Made by a program: the position numbers and the translations under genes
The notes under the pieces: model-generated
What the model was told of the DNA's origin: nothing
Database searches by the model: none
What the model saw: only the letters and a program-made list of their open reading frames with translations
Shown: positions 54,351 through 62,800 of the stretch, piece by piece
Numbering within the stretch: the first letter of the stretch is position 1
Layout of the letters: the number at the start of each line of letters is the position of its first letter
Assembly: GCA_041916675.1 (NCBI GenBank)
Contig: JAYRZB010000004.1
Span: forward strand, 186,001-250,000
Source: JAYRZB01 sp041916675
Lineage (GTDB): Bacteria; Pseudomonadota; Alphaproteobacteria; Rhizobiales; Devosiaceae
Direction of reading: 5' to 3'
Length of the DNA stretch: 64,000 nucleotides

Positions 54351-57300
54351 ATGACTGCATTGGACAAAATCGGACGGCGAATGCCGTGCATGCTGGCGCG
54401 GCTTATGCCCGCTGTGCTTGCGCTCGCCATCGGAATGCTGACCTCTCCGGCACTTTCACTCGACAAAGCGCAGCTTTTCGTCACGCAGGAAGACGGGTTT
54501 GCGCGCCTGATCCTCGATTTCAGCGAGCGGCTCGACCTGCCGGCCTATCAGGTCAAGTACGACAACAATGTGCTTGCTATCGATTTCGATCAGCCCATCG
54601 ACGTCGTCCTGCCCGATATTCCCGCCATCCTGCCCGATTATGTGAGCATTGCCCGTACCGATCCTGACCAATCCGGCATCCGGCTCGGCTTGCGCACCAA
54701 GCTTAATGTCAATCAGATCGTGGCCGGCGAGCAGCTGTTCATCGATCTCATGCCCGCCACCTGGCAGGGCCTGCCACCCGCCCTGCCGCCCGATGTGGTC
54801 GCTGCGCTCGCCGAGCGCGCTAAGTATGCTGCCGAGCTGGCCGCGCAGCAGCGCAAGAAAGAAGAAGCCGACCTCATCAAACCCGCCGCCGAGTTGCGTG
54901 TTGGCCGAAACCCAACATTCCTGCGCCTGCTGTTTAACTGGAACGCTGATACCGAGGCCGAATTCACCTTTGAGGGCACCGAAGGCAACCTGCATTTTGA
55001 CTGGCCAGTCCCCGTCGATCTCTATGCTCTGAAGTCAGAACTTCCGGCAGAGGTGATCAGCGCCGAGAATGTTGTGGGTCCCGATGGTTCGCACGTGATG
55101 CTCAAGATGGCCGAAGGCGTGGTGCCGAGGTTCTACACCTCCAACAAGCGGCACTACATTATCGACATTGATCTCGCCAAGCCCGCGCCGTTGGAGGAAA
55201 TCCCCGTCTCTGCCGAGGCCGACGCAACCGCCGCCGATCTTGCCGCGGCAACCACTGAAGTCAAACAACCCGAAGCCACAGACCCCAAGATCGCCGAAGT
55301 GCCGCAGGCAGAAATTGTTCCGTTTGCGCAGCAGTCCGGTTCAACGGTTCGCATCACCTTCCCATTCGACAATGACACGCCGTCTGCCGTGTTTCGCCGT
55401 GGCGATACGGTCTGGATGCTGTTCGACACAACCACGGCCATCAAGCACCCCGAACAGTCCGAAGCCATGGACCTGGTGGCCAAGGATTTCTCGGTGGTGC
55501 CGGCCGGTGACAGCCAGGTTGTGCGCATCACTCTTGCCAATGATCGGCTGGCAACGCTGGGCTCCGAAGGGCGGGCGTGGGTACTATCGCTTGGCGACCT
55601 TCTGCTTTCACCCACCGAGCCTGTGTCCCTAGTGCGCCGCCGCGACGGCCTCGGCCAGTTCGAGATCACCGCTGATCTTGCGCGTCCTGGCCGCGTGCAC
55701 CAGTTCCGCGACCCGATTGTCGGGGACCTCCTCAGCGTGGTGACCGCCTATCCACCGGCACGCGGGGTGACCCGCAATCTCAACTTTGTGGATTTTCAGG
55801 CTATCCGCAGCATCAACGGGCTAGTGATCAAGCCTCAGACCGACGCGATCAAAGTTGCTGTCGATCAGTCGCTCGCCGTGATTTCAGGGCAGGGCGGGCT
55901 GACAGTGTCCGCACTCGATCAGGCACGGGCCGTCGATGCACACGGTTCGCAGGAGACCCGTGCCTCTTTCATCGATTTTGCCCTTCTGACCAAGCCAGAC
56001 CTTTCCGAGTTCGCATCGGCCAGCCAGGAAATGATTGATCGTGCTTCGCGCAGCGAGGGCAAGGATCGCGAGAAGGCCCGCCTCGATCTGGCCCGGCTCT
56101 ATGTGGGCAATCAGTTTTCCTTCGAGGCGATCGGCGTTCTCAAGGTTCTGAACGAAGACCTGAAGTCCGATGATCTCAAGAAGGCCGCTCGGCTCACTCT
56201 CGCCATAGCCAACACATTGGCCGGCCGGTCGAGCGAGGCCCTGACGATCCTGAATGCGGGCAGCTTTCCCAATGAAGCCGACGCCCTGATGTGGCGCACC
56301 ATCGCCAAGACTGAAGCCGGGGACTACAACGGCGCCCACATGGATGCCCAGAGCGCCGAAGCGGTTGCCGACAGCTACCCCAACTGGGTACAGACCCGCT
56401 TCCTGCTGGCCGCAACCCGAGCCGCCGTCGAAAGTGATGATGGGACGCTTGCCGGGCGCTTCCTGTCGCGCATTGAGTACGCTTCGCTCAACCCGGAGGA
56501 CGCCAGTCTCTATCAGCTACTTTCGGGCCGGACTTCGGAAGCGCAGGGCCGCAAGGCCGAAGCGCTGGATACCTATGGGCAGGTTATCACTGCCGATATC
56601 CGCCCGACGCGTGCCGAAGCGGTGTTCCGCACACTGCTGATCTTGAATGGTGAGGGGAAGATCGATCTCGCCAAGGCGACGGAAACTCTGGCGTCGGAAT
56701 CGCTGATGTGGCGCGGCGGACCGCTTGAGGCTCAGATGCAGCGACTGCTGGCCGACCTTTATTTCCGGCATGCCGACTACCGTGACGGTTTCGAAACCGT
56801 ACGCCAGGCGGTGTCATACTACCCCGAAAGCGCCCCCAGCAACGCCATGGCCGAACAGGCGCAGCAGATGTTTGGCGAACTTTACCTCAACGGGCGCGCC
56901 GACACGATGAGCCCGGTGGACGCGCTCAGCCTCTTTTACGATTATCGCAACCTCACGCCGCCGGGTTCGCGCGGCGATGAGATGATCCGCAACCTGGCCC
57001 GCCGCCTGGTCAAAGTTGACCTGCTGTCCCAGGCCGCGGACCTGCTGCGCTATCAGATCGAAAACCGTCTCAAAGGCGTTGCTCAGGCTCAGATTGCCGC
57101 CGATCTCGCCGTGATTGAGATTGCCGACCGCCGCCCTCAGGAGGCGCTGACGGTGCTCAACAAAACGCGGCTGGCCGACCTGTCACCCTCGCTTGAGCGC
57201 CAGCGCCGTGTGCTCGAAGCGCGCGCGTTGATCGATGCAGGCCGCCACGAACTGGCGCTCGACTTCCTGTCCAACATGGTTGGGCGGGATGTCGAATTGC

Positions 57301-57698
57301 TTCGCATCGATGCGCATTGGGCGGCCAAGCGCTACAGCAAGGCCGCCGAACTGATTGAAGTGCTTTACAATAATGCTGGCGAATCCGAGCCGCTCAGCCA
57401 GCCTGCGCGCATGAATATCATCAAGGCCGCCGTGGGTTTTGTTCTGTCCGATGACCGGTTGGGACTGTCACGCCTGCGCGACAAATATGCGCCCCGCATG
57501 TCGCAATCGGCCGAGTGGCCAATGTTCGATTTTGTCACCAGCACGGTGCAGCCCGATAGCGCCGAGTTCCGCAAGGTTGCCAGTGCGATCGCCAGCATCG
57601 ACTCCATCAATGCGTTCCTCGCCTCATACAAAGAGTACTACAGCAGCCTCGGCGCCCTGACGCCGGCGACTGCCACCCGGCAGGAAAACGCTGTCTGA
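54351..57698 (+). CDS. Large periplasmic TPR protein of the flagellar operon, function unknown
   Basis: A 1115-residue exported protein. It has a signal peptide (LMPAVLALAIGMLTSPALSL). The N-terminal 500 residues show repeated beta-rich AMIN-like stretches (FARLILDFSERLDLPAYQV; STVRITFPFDNDTPSAVFR). From about 560 to the end are helical repeats of TPR type (DREKARLDLARLYVGNQFSF, ALTILNAGSFPNEADALMWR). It has been seen in motor operons of related bacteria but has no assigned role. A GTACC/GGTAC repeat precedes it. Its stop codon abuts the convergent fliP stop. Confidence 0.75.
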   Translation: MTALDKIGRRMPCMLARLMPAVLALAIGMLTSPALSLDKAQLFVTQEDGFARLILDFSERLDLPAYQVKYDNNVLAIDFDQPIDVVLPDIPAILPDYVSIARTDPDQSGIRLGLRTKLNVNQIVAGEQLFIDLMPATWQGLPPALPPDVVAALAERAKYAAELAAQQRKKEEADLIKPAAELRVGRNPTFLRLLFNWNADTEAEFTFEGTEGNLHFDWPVPVDLYALKSELPAEVISAENVVGPDGSHVMLKMAEGVVPRFYTSNKRHYIIDIDLAKPAPLEEIPVSAEADATAADLAAATTEVKQPEATDPKIAEVPQAEIVPFAQQSGSTVRITFPFDNDTPSAVFRRGDTVWMLFDTTTAIKHPEQSEAMDLVAKDFSVVPAGDSQVVRITLANDRLATLGSEGRAWVLSLGDLLLSPTEPVSLVRRRDGLGQFEITADLARPGRVHQFRDPIVGDLLSVVTAYPPARGVTRNLNFVDFQAIRSINGLVIKPQTDAIKVAVDQSLAVISGQGGLTVSALDQARAVDAHGSQETRASFIDFALLTKPDLSEFASASQEMIDRASRSEGKDREKARLDLARLYVGNQFSFEAIGVLKVLNEDLKSDDLKKAARLTLAIANTLAGRSSEALTILNAGSFPNEADALMWRTIAKTEAGDYNGAHMDAQSAEAVADSYPNWVQTRFLLAATRAAVESDDGTLAGRFLSRIEYASLNPEDASLYQLLSGRTSEAQGRKAEALDTYGQVITADIRPTRAEAVFRTLLILNGEGKIDLAKATETLASESLMWRGGPLEAQMQRLLADLYFRHADYRDGFETVRQAVSYYPESAPSNAMAEQAQQMFGELYLNGRADTMSPVDALSLFYDYRNLTPPGSRGDEMIRNLARRLVKVDLLSQAADLLRYQIENRLKGVAQAQIAADLAVIEIADRRPQEALTVLNKTRLADLSPSLERQRRVLEARALIDAGRHELALDFLSNMVGRDVELLRIDAHWAAKRYSKAAELIEVLYNNAGESEPLSQPARMNIIKAAVGFVLSDDRLGLSRLRDKYAPRMSQSAEWPMFDFVTSTVQPDSAEFRKVASAIASIDSINAFLASYKEYYSSLGALTPATATRQENAV

Positions 57699-58505
57699 CT
57701 ATCCACTGACAAAACTGCGCACCATGGAACCGGCCACCAGGTGCCAGCCGTCCACCAGTACGAAAAAGATCAGCTTGAACGGCAGTGAAATCACTACGGG
57801 CGGCAGCATCATCATACCCATCGACATCAGCACCGATGCCACCACCATGTCGATCACGACAAATGGCAGGAAGAGCAGGAAGCCGATTTCGAAGGCGCGC
57901 CGGAGTTCGGAAATCATGAAGGCCGGGATCAGGATCTGCAGCGGGATGGCAGAGGCATCGGCTGGCAGTTCGAGATTGGACAGGTCGTAGAAAAGCTCCA
58001 CGTCCTTGTCGCGCACATTGGCGGCCATGAAGTCGTGGATCGGCACCGAACCACGGTTGAACGCTTCCTGAATCTCAATTTCGCCCGCAATCAGCGGCGC
58101 AATGCCTGCGTCATAACTGGCCTGCAGCGTTGGCTGCATGATGAATGCTGTGAGAAACAGTGCCAGCGACACCATCACCGAGTTCGGTGGGGCAGTCTGC
58201 AAGCCGATTGCCGTGCGCAGCAGAGACAGCACCACCACAATACGGGTGAAGCTTGTCACCATCACCAGGATAGAAGGGGCCAGCGCCAGGATTGTGGTCA
58301 GGCCGATCAGCTGGATGGCGCGCTCGGTCAGTGTCGCGCCATCACCAAAGTCGATAGAGACATCCTGCCCGAACGCGATTCCGGGCAATGTTGCGATGCC
58401 AATGCTGATCAGAAACAGCCATAGGGCCTTGCGCAGCCAGCTGTTGCGGCCGTTCCCGGAACTAACGTCCTTCGTCGCGCTGTCCGCCGCTGCCGGTTTC
58501 ACCAA
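57699..58505 (-). CDS. fliP: Flagellar export gate protein FliP
   Basis: A 268-residue multi-pass protein of the export gate. A signal-like segment (LWLFLISIGIATLPGIAFG) is followed by SILVMVTSFTRIVVVLSLLRTAIGLQTAPPN and GMMMLPPVVISLPFKLIFFVLVDGW, the hallmarks of FliP. The start is a TTG at 58505 or GTG 58502 within the fliO 3' end, a 44-bp overlap that suggests coupling. Confidence 0.95.
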   Translation of the reverse strand: MVKPAAADSATKDVSSGNGRNSWLRKALWLFLISIGIATLPGIAFGQDVSIDFGDGATLTERAIQLIGLTTILALAPSILVMVTSFTRIVVVLSLLRTAIGLQTAPPNSVMVSLALFLTAFIMQPTLQASYDAGIAPLIAGEIEIQEAFNRGSVPIHDFMAANVRDKDVELFYDLSNLELPADASAIPLQILIPAFMISELRRAFEIGFLLFLPFVVIDMVVASVLMSMGMMMLPPVVISLPFKLIFFVLVDGWHLVAGSMVRSFVSG

Positions 58506-59151
58506 TCACCTGTCCCAAAGGCTCGCCATCTCCGCCCGTTTTAGCTGAGTCGATTGCCCCCGCGTCCGAATTATCGGTGTTTGCAGGGATAAGTGACGGT
58601 TCCATCCGGCTGACAGGGCGCATCAGGCCCGTGTGCCGCAGAGACGTCGGCTTGCGCTGAGCGGCGGGCCGCCCGAGATCACGCAACCGGTCGAGCGGGG
58701 ACATCGGACGGTCTGCCTGCTCAACCGCTTGCGGAGCGGTCGGATTCGCAACAGGGGCGCGCTGCGGGGCAGGGGCGCGTTGCTGAGTGGTGGGCTCAGG
58801 AGCTGCTTGTGCAGGCTGTGGCTGTCCACGGCGAGCCGTCGGATTGCGGGGCGCCTGCGTATCAACTGGAATGCCCGATTCAACCACCAGGTCCTGCGGG
58901 CCGCCGGTCAGGATCAGGTGTTCAACATTATCGCGGCGAATAATCAGAAGCTGCCGCTTTTGGTCGAGCGCCATCGAATCCACGACGCTGAGCCGCCGGT
59001 TCCTGGCACGGCCCACGGTGCCCGTTGCCTTGAACATCAGTTTCATCAACCACAGCGCAATGACAATCAGCGCCAAAACGGCGACCAGCGCAAAAATATA
59101 GGTAAGAATCGAATTTTCCGACCCGCCGAACAGGCTTGTCAAAAACTGCAT
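58462..59151 (-). CDS. fliO: Flagellar export protein FliO
   Basis: A 229-residue protein with one membrane segment near the start (ILTYIFALVAVLALIVIALWLMKLM) and a cytoplasmic FliO fold (RRLSVVDSMALDQKRQLLII, DNVEHLILTGGPQDLVVE). A long Pro/Ala/Gln-rich tail follows. It helps FliP assembly. ATG 59151 with GGGAG 8 bases upstream is chosen over the longer frame to 59205. Confidence 0.85.
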   Translation of the reverse strand: MQFLTSLFGGSENSILTYIFALVAVLALIVIALWLMKLMFKATGTVGRARNRRLSVVDSMALDQKRQLLIIRRDNVEHLILTGGPQDLVVESGIPVDTQAPRNPTARRGQPQPAQAAPEPTTQQRAPAPQRAPVANPTAPQAVEQADRPMSPLDRLRDLGRPAAQRKPTSLRHTGLMRPVSRMEPSLIPANTDNSDAGAIDSAKTGGDGEPLGQVIGETGSGGQRDEGR

Positions 59152-59270
59152 AACCGCACTCCCAAAAACAGCCGCAAGCCGGGGCGGTGGCAACGCGCCC
59201 GGCACAATCTGCCTATATAGACCGTGATTTGTGCAAATTGCGAGGCCAATCCCGGCAATTCGGCACCTGG

Positions 59271-59285
59271 TTAACGACTCGTTAA
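59271..59285. promoter_or_regulatory. CtrA-type box between fliO and flgB
   Basis: TTAACGACTCGTTAA is an exact TTAA-N7-TTAA match, 46 bp before the flgB start codon and 120 bp before fliO. It closely resembles the box before fliX (TTAATGACTTGTTAA). Confidence 0.7.
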
Positions 59286-59291
59286 CTATGA

Positions 59292-59307
59292 CCCGGCAGA
59301 ATTTGCC
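59292..59307. promoter_or_regulatory. FlbD/ftr-like palindrome before flgB
   Basis: CCCGGCAGAATTTGCC contains GGCA-GAATT-TGCC (59295-59307). It lies between the CtrA-type box and the start codon, so binding would more likely block than activate the flgB promoter. Confidence 0.5.
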
Positions 59308-59330
59308 CAGTGCAGGAAGAGATGCCGCCG

Positions 59331-59738
59331 ATGGGCCTGAACCAGATGCCGCTGTTTGCGGCCCTCACCGAAAAGATGCGCTGGCACCAGACCCGACAGG
59401 GGCTGCTTGCCGAAAACGTCGCCAATGCCGAAACACCGGGCTATCGTGGCAAGGATCTCAAGGCCTTCGCGTTCGATGACCATATGCGCAACCTCACTGT
59501 CGCGCAAATCTCGACCACGGCCACCCAGCCGAGCCACTTTTCGGTCGCGGGCATAGACAGCGACGGGTTCGGCCCGCGCAAAATGAACAGCTTTGAAGTC
59601 ACGCCTGAGGGCAATGGGGTCACCCTGGAAGACGAGATGATGAAGGTCACCTCCAACCAGATGGACTACCAGGCCGTCACCACCCTCTACACCCGCTCGA
59701 TGCGCATCCTGCGCGTCGCACTGGGCAAGAATGTCTGA
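59331..59738 (+). CDS. flgB: Flagellar proximal rod protein FlgB
   Basis: A 135-residue rod subunit with LLAENVANAETPGYRGKDLKAF and a C-terminal MDYQAVTTLYTRSMRILRVAL. ATG 59331 with GGAAGAG 9 bases upstream is used; GTG 59310 and ATG 59322 are in frame. First gene of flgB-flgC-fliE-fliQ-fliR-flhB. Confidence 0.92.
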   Translation: MGLNQMPLFAALTEKMRWHQTRQGLLAENVANAETPGYRGKDLKAFAFDDHMRNLTVAQISTTATQPSHFSVAGIDSDGFGPRKMNSFEVTPEGNGVTLEDEMMKVTSNQMDYQAVTTLYTRSMRILRVALGKNV

Positions 59739-59757
59739 TTGAAAGGTCGAGCGTCCG

Positions 59758-60171
59758 ATGAGTGATTTCAATTCCTCGCTGCGCATCGCAGCCACCGGGC
59801 TTCACGCGCAGGCCGCGCGCATGCGGGTGATTTCTGAAAACATTGCCAATTCCGACAGTGCCGGTAAGGCGCCGGGCGAAGAGCCCTATCGCCGCCGCAT
59901 GCCGACCTTCAAGGCCATTTTCGACAACGAACTGGGGGGCACCAAGGTTGAGATCGGTAGGCTTGCCTATGACATGTCCGACTTTGAGGTTCGCTATGAG
60001 CCGGGCCATCCGGCTGCCGACGCGCGCGGCTATGTGCAGTATCCCAACGTCAATCCGCTGATCGAAGCCACTGACATGCGCGAGGCGCAGCGGACCTACG
60101 AGGCCAATCTGAACGTCGTCAGCGTCACCCGCCAGATGCTCGGACGCACCCTCGATATCCTCAAGGGCTGA
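59758..60171 (+). CDS. flgC: Flagellar proximal rod protein FlgC
   Basis: A 137-residue rod subunit with IAATGLHAQAARMRVISENIANSDSAGKAPGEEPYRRR and the C-terminal DMREAQRTYEANLNVVSVTRQMLGRTLDIL. It lies 19 bp after flgB. Confidence 0.95.
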   Translation: MSDFNSSLRIAATGLHAQAARMRVISENIANSDSAGKAPGEEPYRRRMPTFKAIFDNELGGTKVEIGRLAYDMSDFEVRYEPGHPAADARGYVQYPNVNPLIEATDMREAQRTYEANLNVVSVTRQMLGRTLDILKG

Positions 60172-60206
60172 TCTATCCCCGGTTCTGAAAAGAGAGAATC
60201 ACCGCC

Positions 60207-60530
60207 ATGAGCACACCCTTTAATGCAGCGTTGAGCGCTTACGGGAACGCCTCGAAGCTCATTTCGCAGTCCGCGAAGCCCAATCTCGATCAGATGGCTT
60301 CTACGGGTCAAGGCGATGAATTTGCGAAGCTTTTGGCGCAGAGCGTTCAGTCGGTGGTGGATAGCGGCAGGCAGTCCGATCAAATGGCGCTTGATATGGT
60401 CAGCGGCAAGGCCAATGTCGTCGATGTTGTCACCTCGGTGGCACAGACCGAGTTCGCCATCGAAAGCATGGTCACTGTGCGCGATCGCGTGATCTCGGCC
60501 TATGAGGAAATCCTGCGCATGCCGATCTGA
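60207..60530 (+). CDS. fliE: Flagellar hook-basal body protein FliE
   Basis: A 107-residue adapter between the MS-ring and rod. The C-terminal VVTSVAQTEFAIESMVTVRDRVISAYEEILRMPI is the FliE signature. AGAGAG precedes the start. Confidence 0.93.
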   Translation: MSTPFNAALSAYGNASKLISQSAKPNLDQMASTGQGDEFAKLLAQSVQSVVDSGRQSDQMALDMVSGKANVVDVVTSVAQTEFAIESMVTVRDRVISAYEEILRMPI

Positions 60531-60558
60531 TCGGCTCGCGCCAAGATAGGGCAGGGCG

Positions 60559-60825
60559 ATGACCGGGGCAGAAGTTCTCGATATTTCCAGTGACGGGATC
60601 TGGACGCTGGTGATCGTTTCGGCGCCCATGATGCTGGTTGGCCTGATCGTCGGTGTCGTCATTGCACTGTTTCAGGCGCTGACCCAGATCCAGGAAATGA
60701 CGCTGGTTTTCGTCCCCAAGATCCTGGCCATCTTCGTCACCATGCTGCTGGCGCTGCCATTCATCGGCGCAACCATGGCCGGTTATATGACGCGCGTCGC
60801 CGATATGATCGTGACGGGCGGCTGA
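60559..60825 (+). CDS. fliQ: Flagellar export gate protein FliQ
   Basis: An 88-residue protein with two membrane segments (VIVSAPMMLVGLIVGVVIAL and LAIFVTMLLALPFIGATMAG), with the ALTQIQEMTLVFVPKI loop conserved in FliQ/SctS. The stop overlaps the fliR start by one base. Confidence 0.95.
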   Translation: MTGAEVLDISSDGIWTLVIVSAPMMLVGLIVGVVIALFQALTQIQEMTLVFVPKILAIFVTMLLALPFIGATMAGYMTRVADMIVTGG

Positions 60826-61592
60826 TGACATTCGGGGTCAACTGGCTGCCCCAGGCCGCCTTTATTTACATGCTGATCTTTGCCCGGGTCGGCACCATGT
60901 TCATGCTGATGCCTGCCCTGGGCGAACAGACCATTCCTGCCCGCATGCGCCTGGCCTTCGCGCTGGCTTTTGCTCTGGTGCTTTATCCTCTCCTCGCCTC
61001 AAGCCTGCCGGTCATGCCGGTGGAACCGCTCGGCATGGTGGCTCTGCTTCTGCATGAGCTTGCGGTGGGTCTTATCCTTGGGGGCATTGCCCGCATCATT
61101 GTCATGTCCACCCAGGTGGCAGGCGCGATTATTGCCTTCCAGTCCGGGCTTTCCACGGCCATGGCCGCCGATCCCTCTCAGGGCGGCATACAGGGCGCTG
61201 TCATCGGCAGCTTCCTGTCCTTTCTCGGCGTCGCGCTCATTTTTGCAACCGACCTGCATCACATGGCGCTGGCTGCCATTTATGACAGCTATGTGGTCTT
61301 CCCCACCAGCATGCCGTTGATGTTCGATGACGCCGCGCAGATGGCCATTCAGGCGGTCAGCCACGCCTTCACCATTGGGGTGCAGATGTCGGCTCCGTTT
61401 ATCGTCTACGGCCTGATCTTCAATCTCGGCATGGGCATTCTCTCCAAGCTGATGCCGCAGTTACAGGTTTTCTTCATCGCCATGCCAGCCAACGTCTTTA
61501 TCGGCATGGCGCTGATTGCCCTTCTGCTGGTCTCGATGATGGGGCTCTACATCACCAGTTTTGAGTCTCACCTTGCCCTGATGAGGGGGTAG
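60825..61592 (+). CDS. fliR: Flagellar export gate protein FliR
   Basis: A 255-residue protein with about six membrane segments; MFMLMPALGEQTIPARMRLA and SAPFIVYGLIFNLGMGILSKLMPQLQVFFI fit FliR/SctT. It is coupled to fliQ and lies 3 bp before flhB. Confidence 0.95.
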   Translation: MTFGVNWLPQAAFIYMLIFARVGTMFMLMPALGEQTIPARMRLAFALAFALVLYPLLASSLPVMPVEPLGMVALLLHELAVGLILGGIARIIVMSTQVAGAIIAFQSGLSTAMAADPSQGGIQGAVIGSFLSFLGVALIFATDLHHMALAAIYDSYVVFPTSMPLMFDDAAQMAIQAVSHAFTIGVQMSAPFIVYGLIFNLGMGILSKLMPQLQVFFIAMPANVFIGMALIALLLVSMMGLYITSFESHLALMRG

Positions 61593-61595
61593 TCC

Positions 61596-62684
61596 ATGTC
61601 GGATGAAGCCCCGGATCAGGAGAGCAAGACAGAGGACCCGTCCTCCAAAAAGCTCGAGGACGCCCGCAAAAAAGGCGACGTCGTCAAGAGCCAGGAGGTC
61701 AGCACCTGGTTCACCCTGGGCGGTTCGGCGTTCCTGTTTGCCATGCTGGCGCCCTGGGCCAGTGCCGGGCTGATGGACAGCCTGAAAGTCTTTATGGCCA
61801 ACGCCGATCAGTTCGAGATCGGCGGCTCGGCGTTGACCAATGTCATGTGGGGCCTGTTCTCAGCCATCATTCTCACGGCCATCATTCCCATGCTGGTGCT
61901 GGCGGCCTGCGGGGTTGCCGGCAATCTCATCCAGCACATGCCGCTGGTTTCCACCGAGCCGATTACGCCCAAGTTTTCCAAGGTCTCGCCACTGGCCGGC
62001 TTCAAGCGGCTGTTCTCGCAGGAGGCGCTGGTCAACTTCGCCAAGGGTCTCGTGAAGATTTCGGTGGTTGGTGCTGTGATGTTCTTCGTGCTCTGGCCCG
62101 AGCGCGATCAACTCGACACCATGATCACGCTGGAACCGGCGCTTATCCTGGTGGAATTTCAGCAACTTGGCCTAAAGGTGTTCTGGGCGGTGCTCGCCAT
62201 TGTCACAATCATCGCCATTGCCGATTTCGTTTATCAGCGCCAGCGCTGGTGGAACCGGCAGAAGATGACGCTGCAGGAAGTGCGCGACGAGTACAAGCAG
62301 ATGGAAGGCGACCCCAAGATCAAGGGCCGCATCCGCCAGATCCGCAACGAGCGCAGCCGCAAGCGCATGATGTCGTCGGTGCCCAATGCCACCGTGATCA
62401 TCACCAACCCCACTCACTTTGCCGTGGCGCTGCAGTATGATCGCGATATGCCTGCGCCCAAGTGCGTGGCCAAGGGGGCCGACGCTATCGCGTTTCGAAT
62501 CCGTGAGCTGGCCAAGGAACATGACGTGCCAATCGTTGAAAACCCGCCGCTTGCCCGCGCCCTCTATGCCACCGTTGAAATTGATCAGGTCATCCCGGTC
62601 GAGCACTTCAAGGCCGTGGCCCAGGTCATCGGCTACGTCATGCGCCTCAAGTCCAAGTCGGGCTGGCGTCCGGCGAAGGCCTGA
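61596..62684 (+). CDS. flhB: Flagellar export switch protein FlhB
   Basis: A 362-residue protein with an N-terminal DPSSKKLEDARKKGDVVKSQE, four membrane segments, and a cytoplasmic domain holding the autocleavage motif in IITNPTHFAVAL. Cleavage switches export from hook to filament subunits. VPIVENPPLARALYATVEID follows as in the family. An inverted repeat GCAAATG/CATTTGC (62702-62742) lies after the gene. Confidence 0.96.
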   Translation: MSDEAPDQESKTEDPSSKKLEDARKKGDVVKSQEVSTWFTLGGSAFLFAMLAPWASAGLMDSLKVFMANADQFEIGGSALTNVMWGLFSAIILTAIIPMLVLAACGVAGNLIQHMPLVSTEPITPKFSKVSPLAGFKRLFSQEALVNFAKGLVKISVVGAVMFFVLWPERDQLDTMITLEPALILVEFQQLGLKVFWAVLAIVTIIAIADFVYQRQRWWNRQKMTLQEVRDEYKQMEGDPKIKGRIRQIRNERSRKRMMSSVPNATVIITNPTHFAVALQYDRDMPAPKCVAKGADAIAFRIRELAKEHDVPIVENPPLARALYATVEIDQVIPVEHFKAVAQVIGYVMRLKSKSGWRPAKA

Positions 62685-62800
62685 TCGGCCGTATCGCTTG
62701 TGCAAATGCCGGTTCGGCCTCCCCACGCCGGGAGCCATTTGCTAGACCTTGGTAACGCGCCTGATTCGGGCCCTAGGCAGACCGCGGAGCACCTTTCTGC

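Noticed and set aside
59243..59258. Sigma-54-like element TTGG...TTTGCA before fliO
   Set aside because: There are 11 instead of 10 bases between GG and GC, a spacing that sigma-54 does not tolerate.
62702..62742. Inverted repeat GCAAATG/CATTTGC after flhB as a terminator
   Set aside because: The loop is long, the inner pairing is weak and no T-tract follows, so it is noted only as a repeat.
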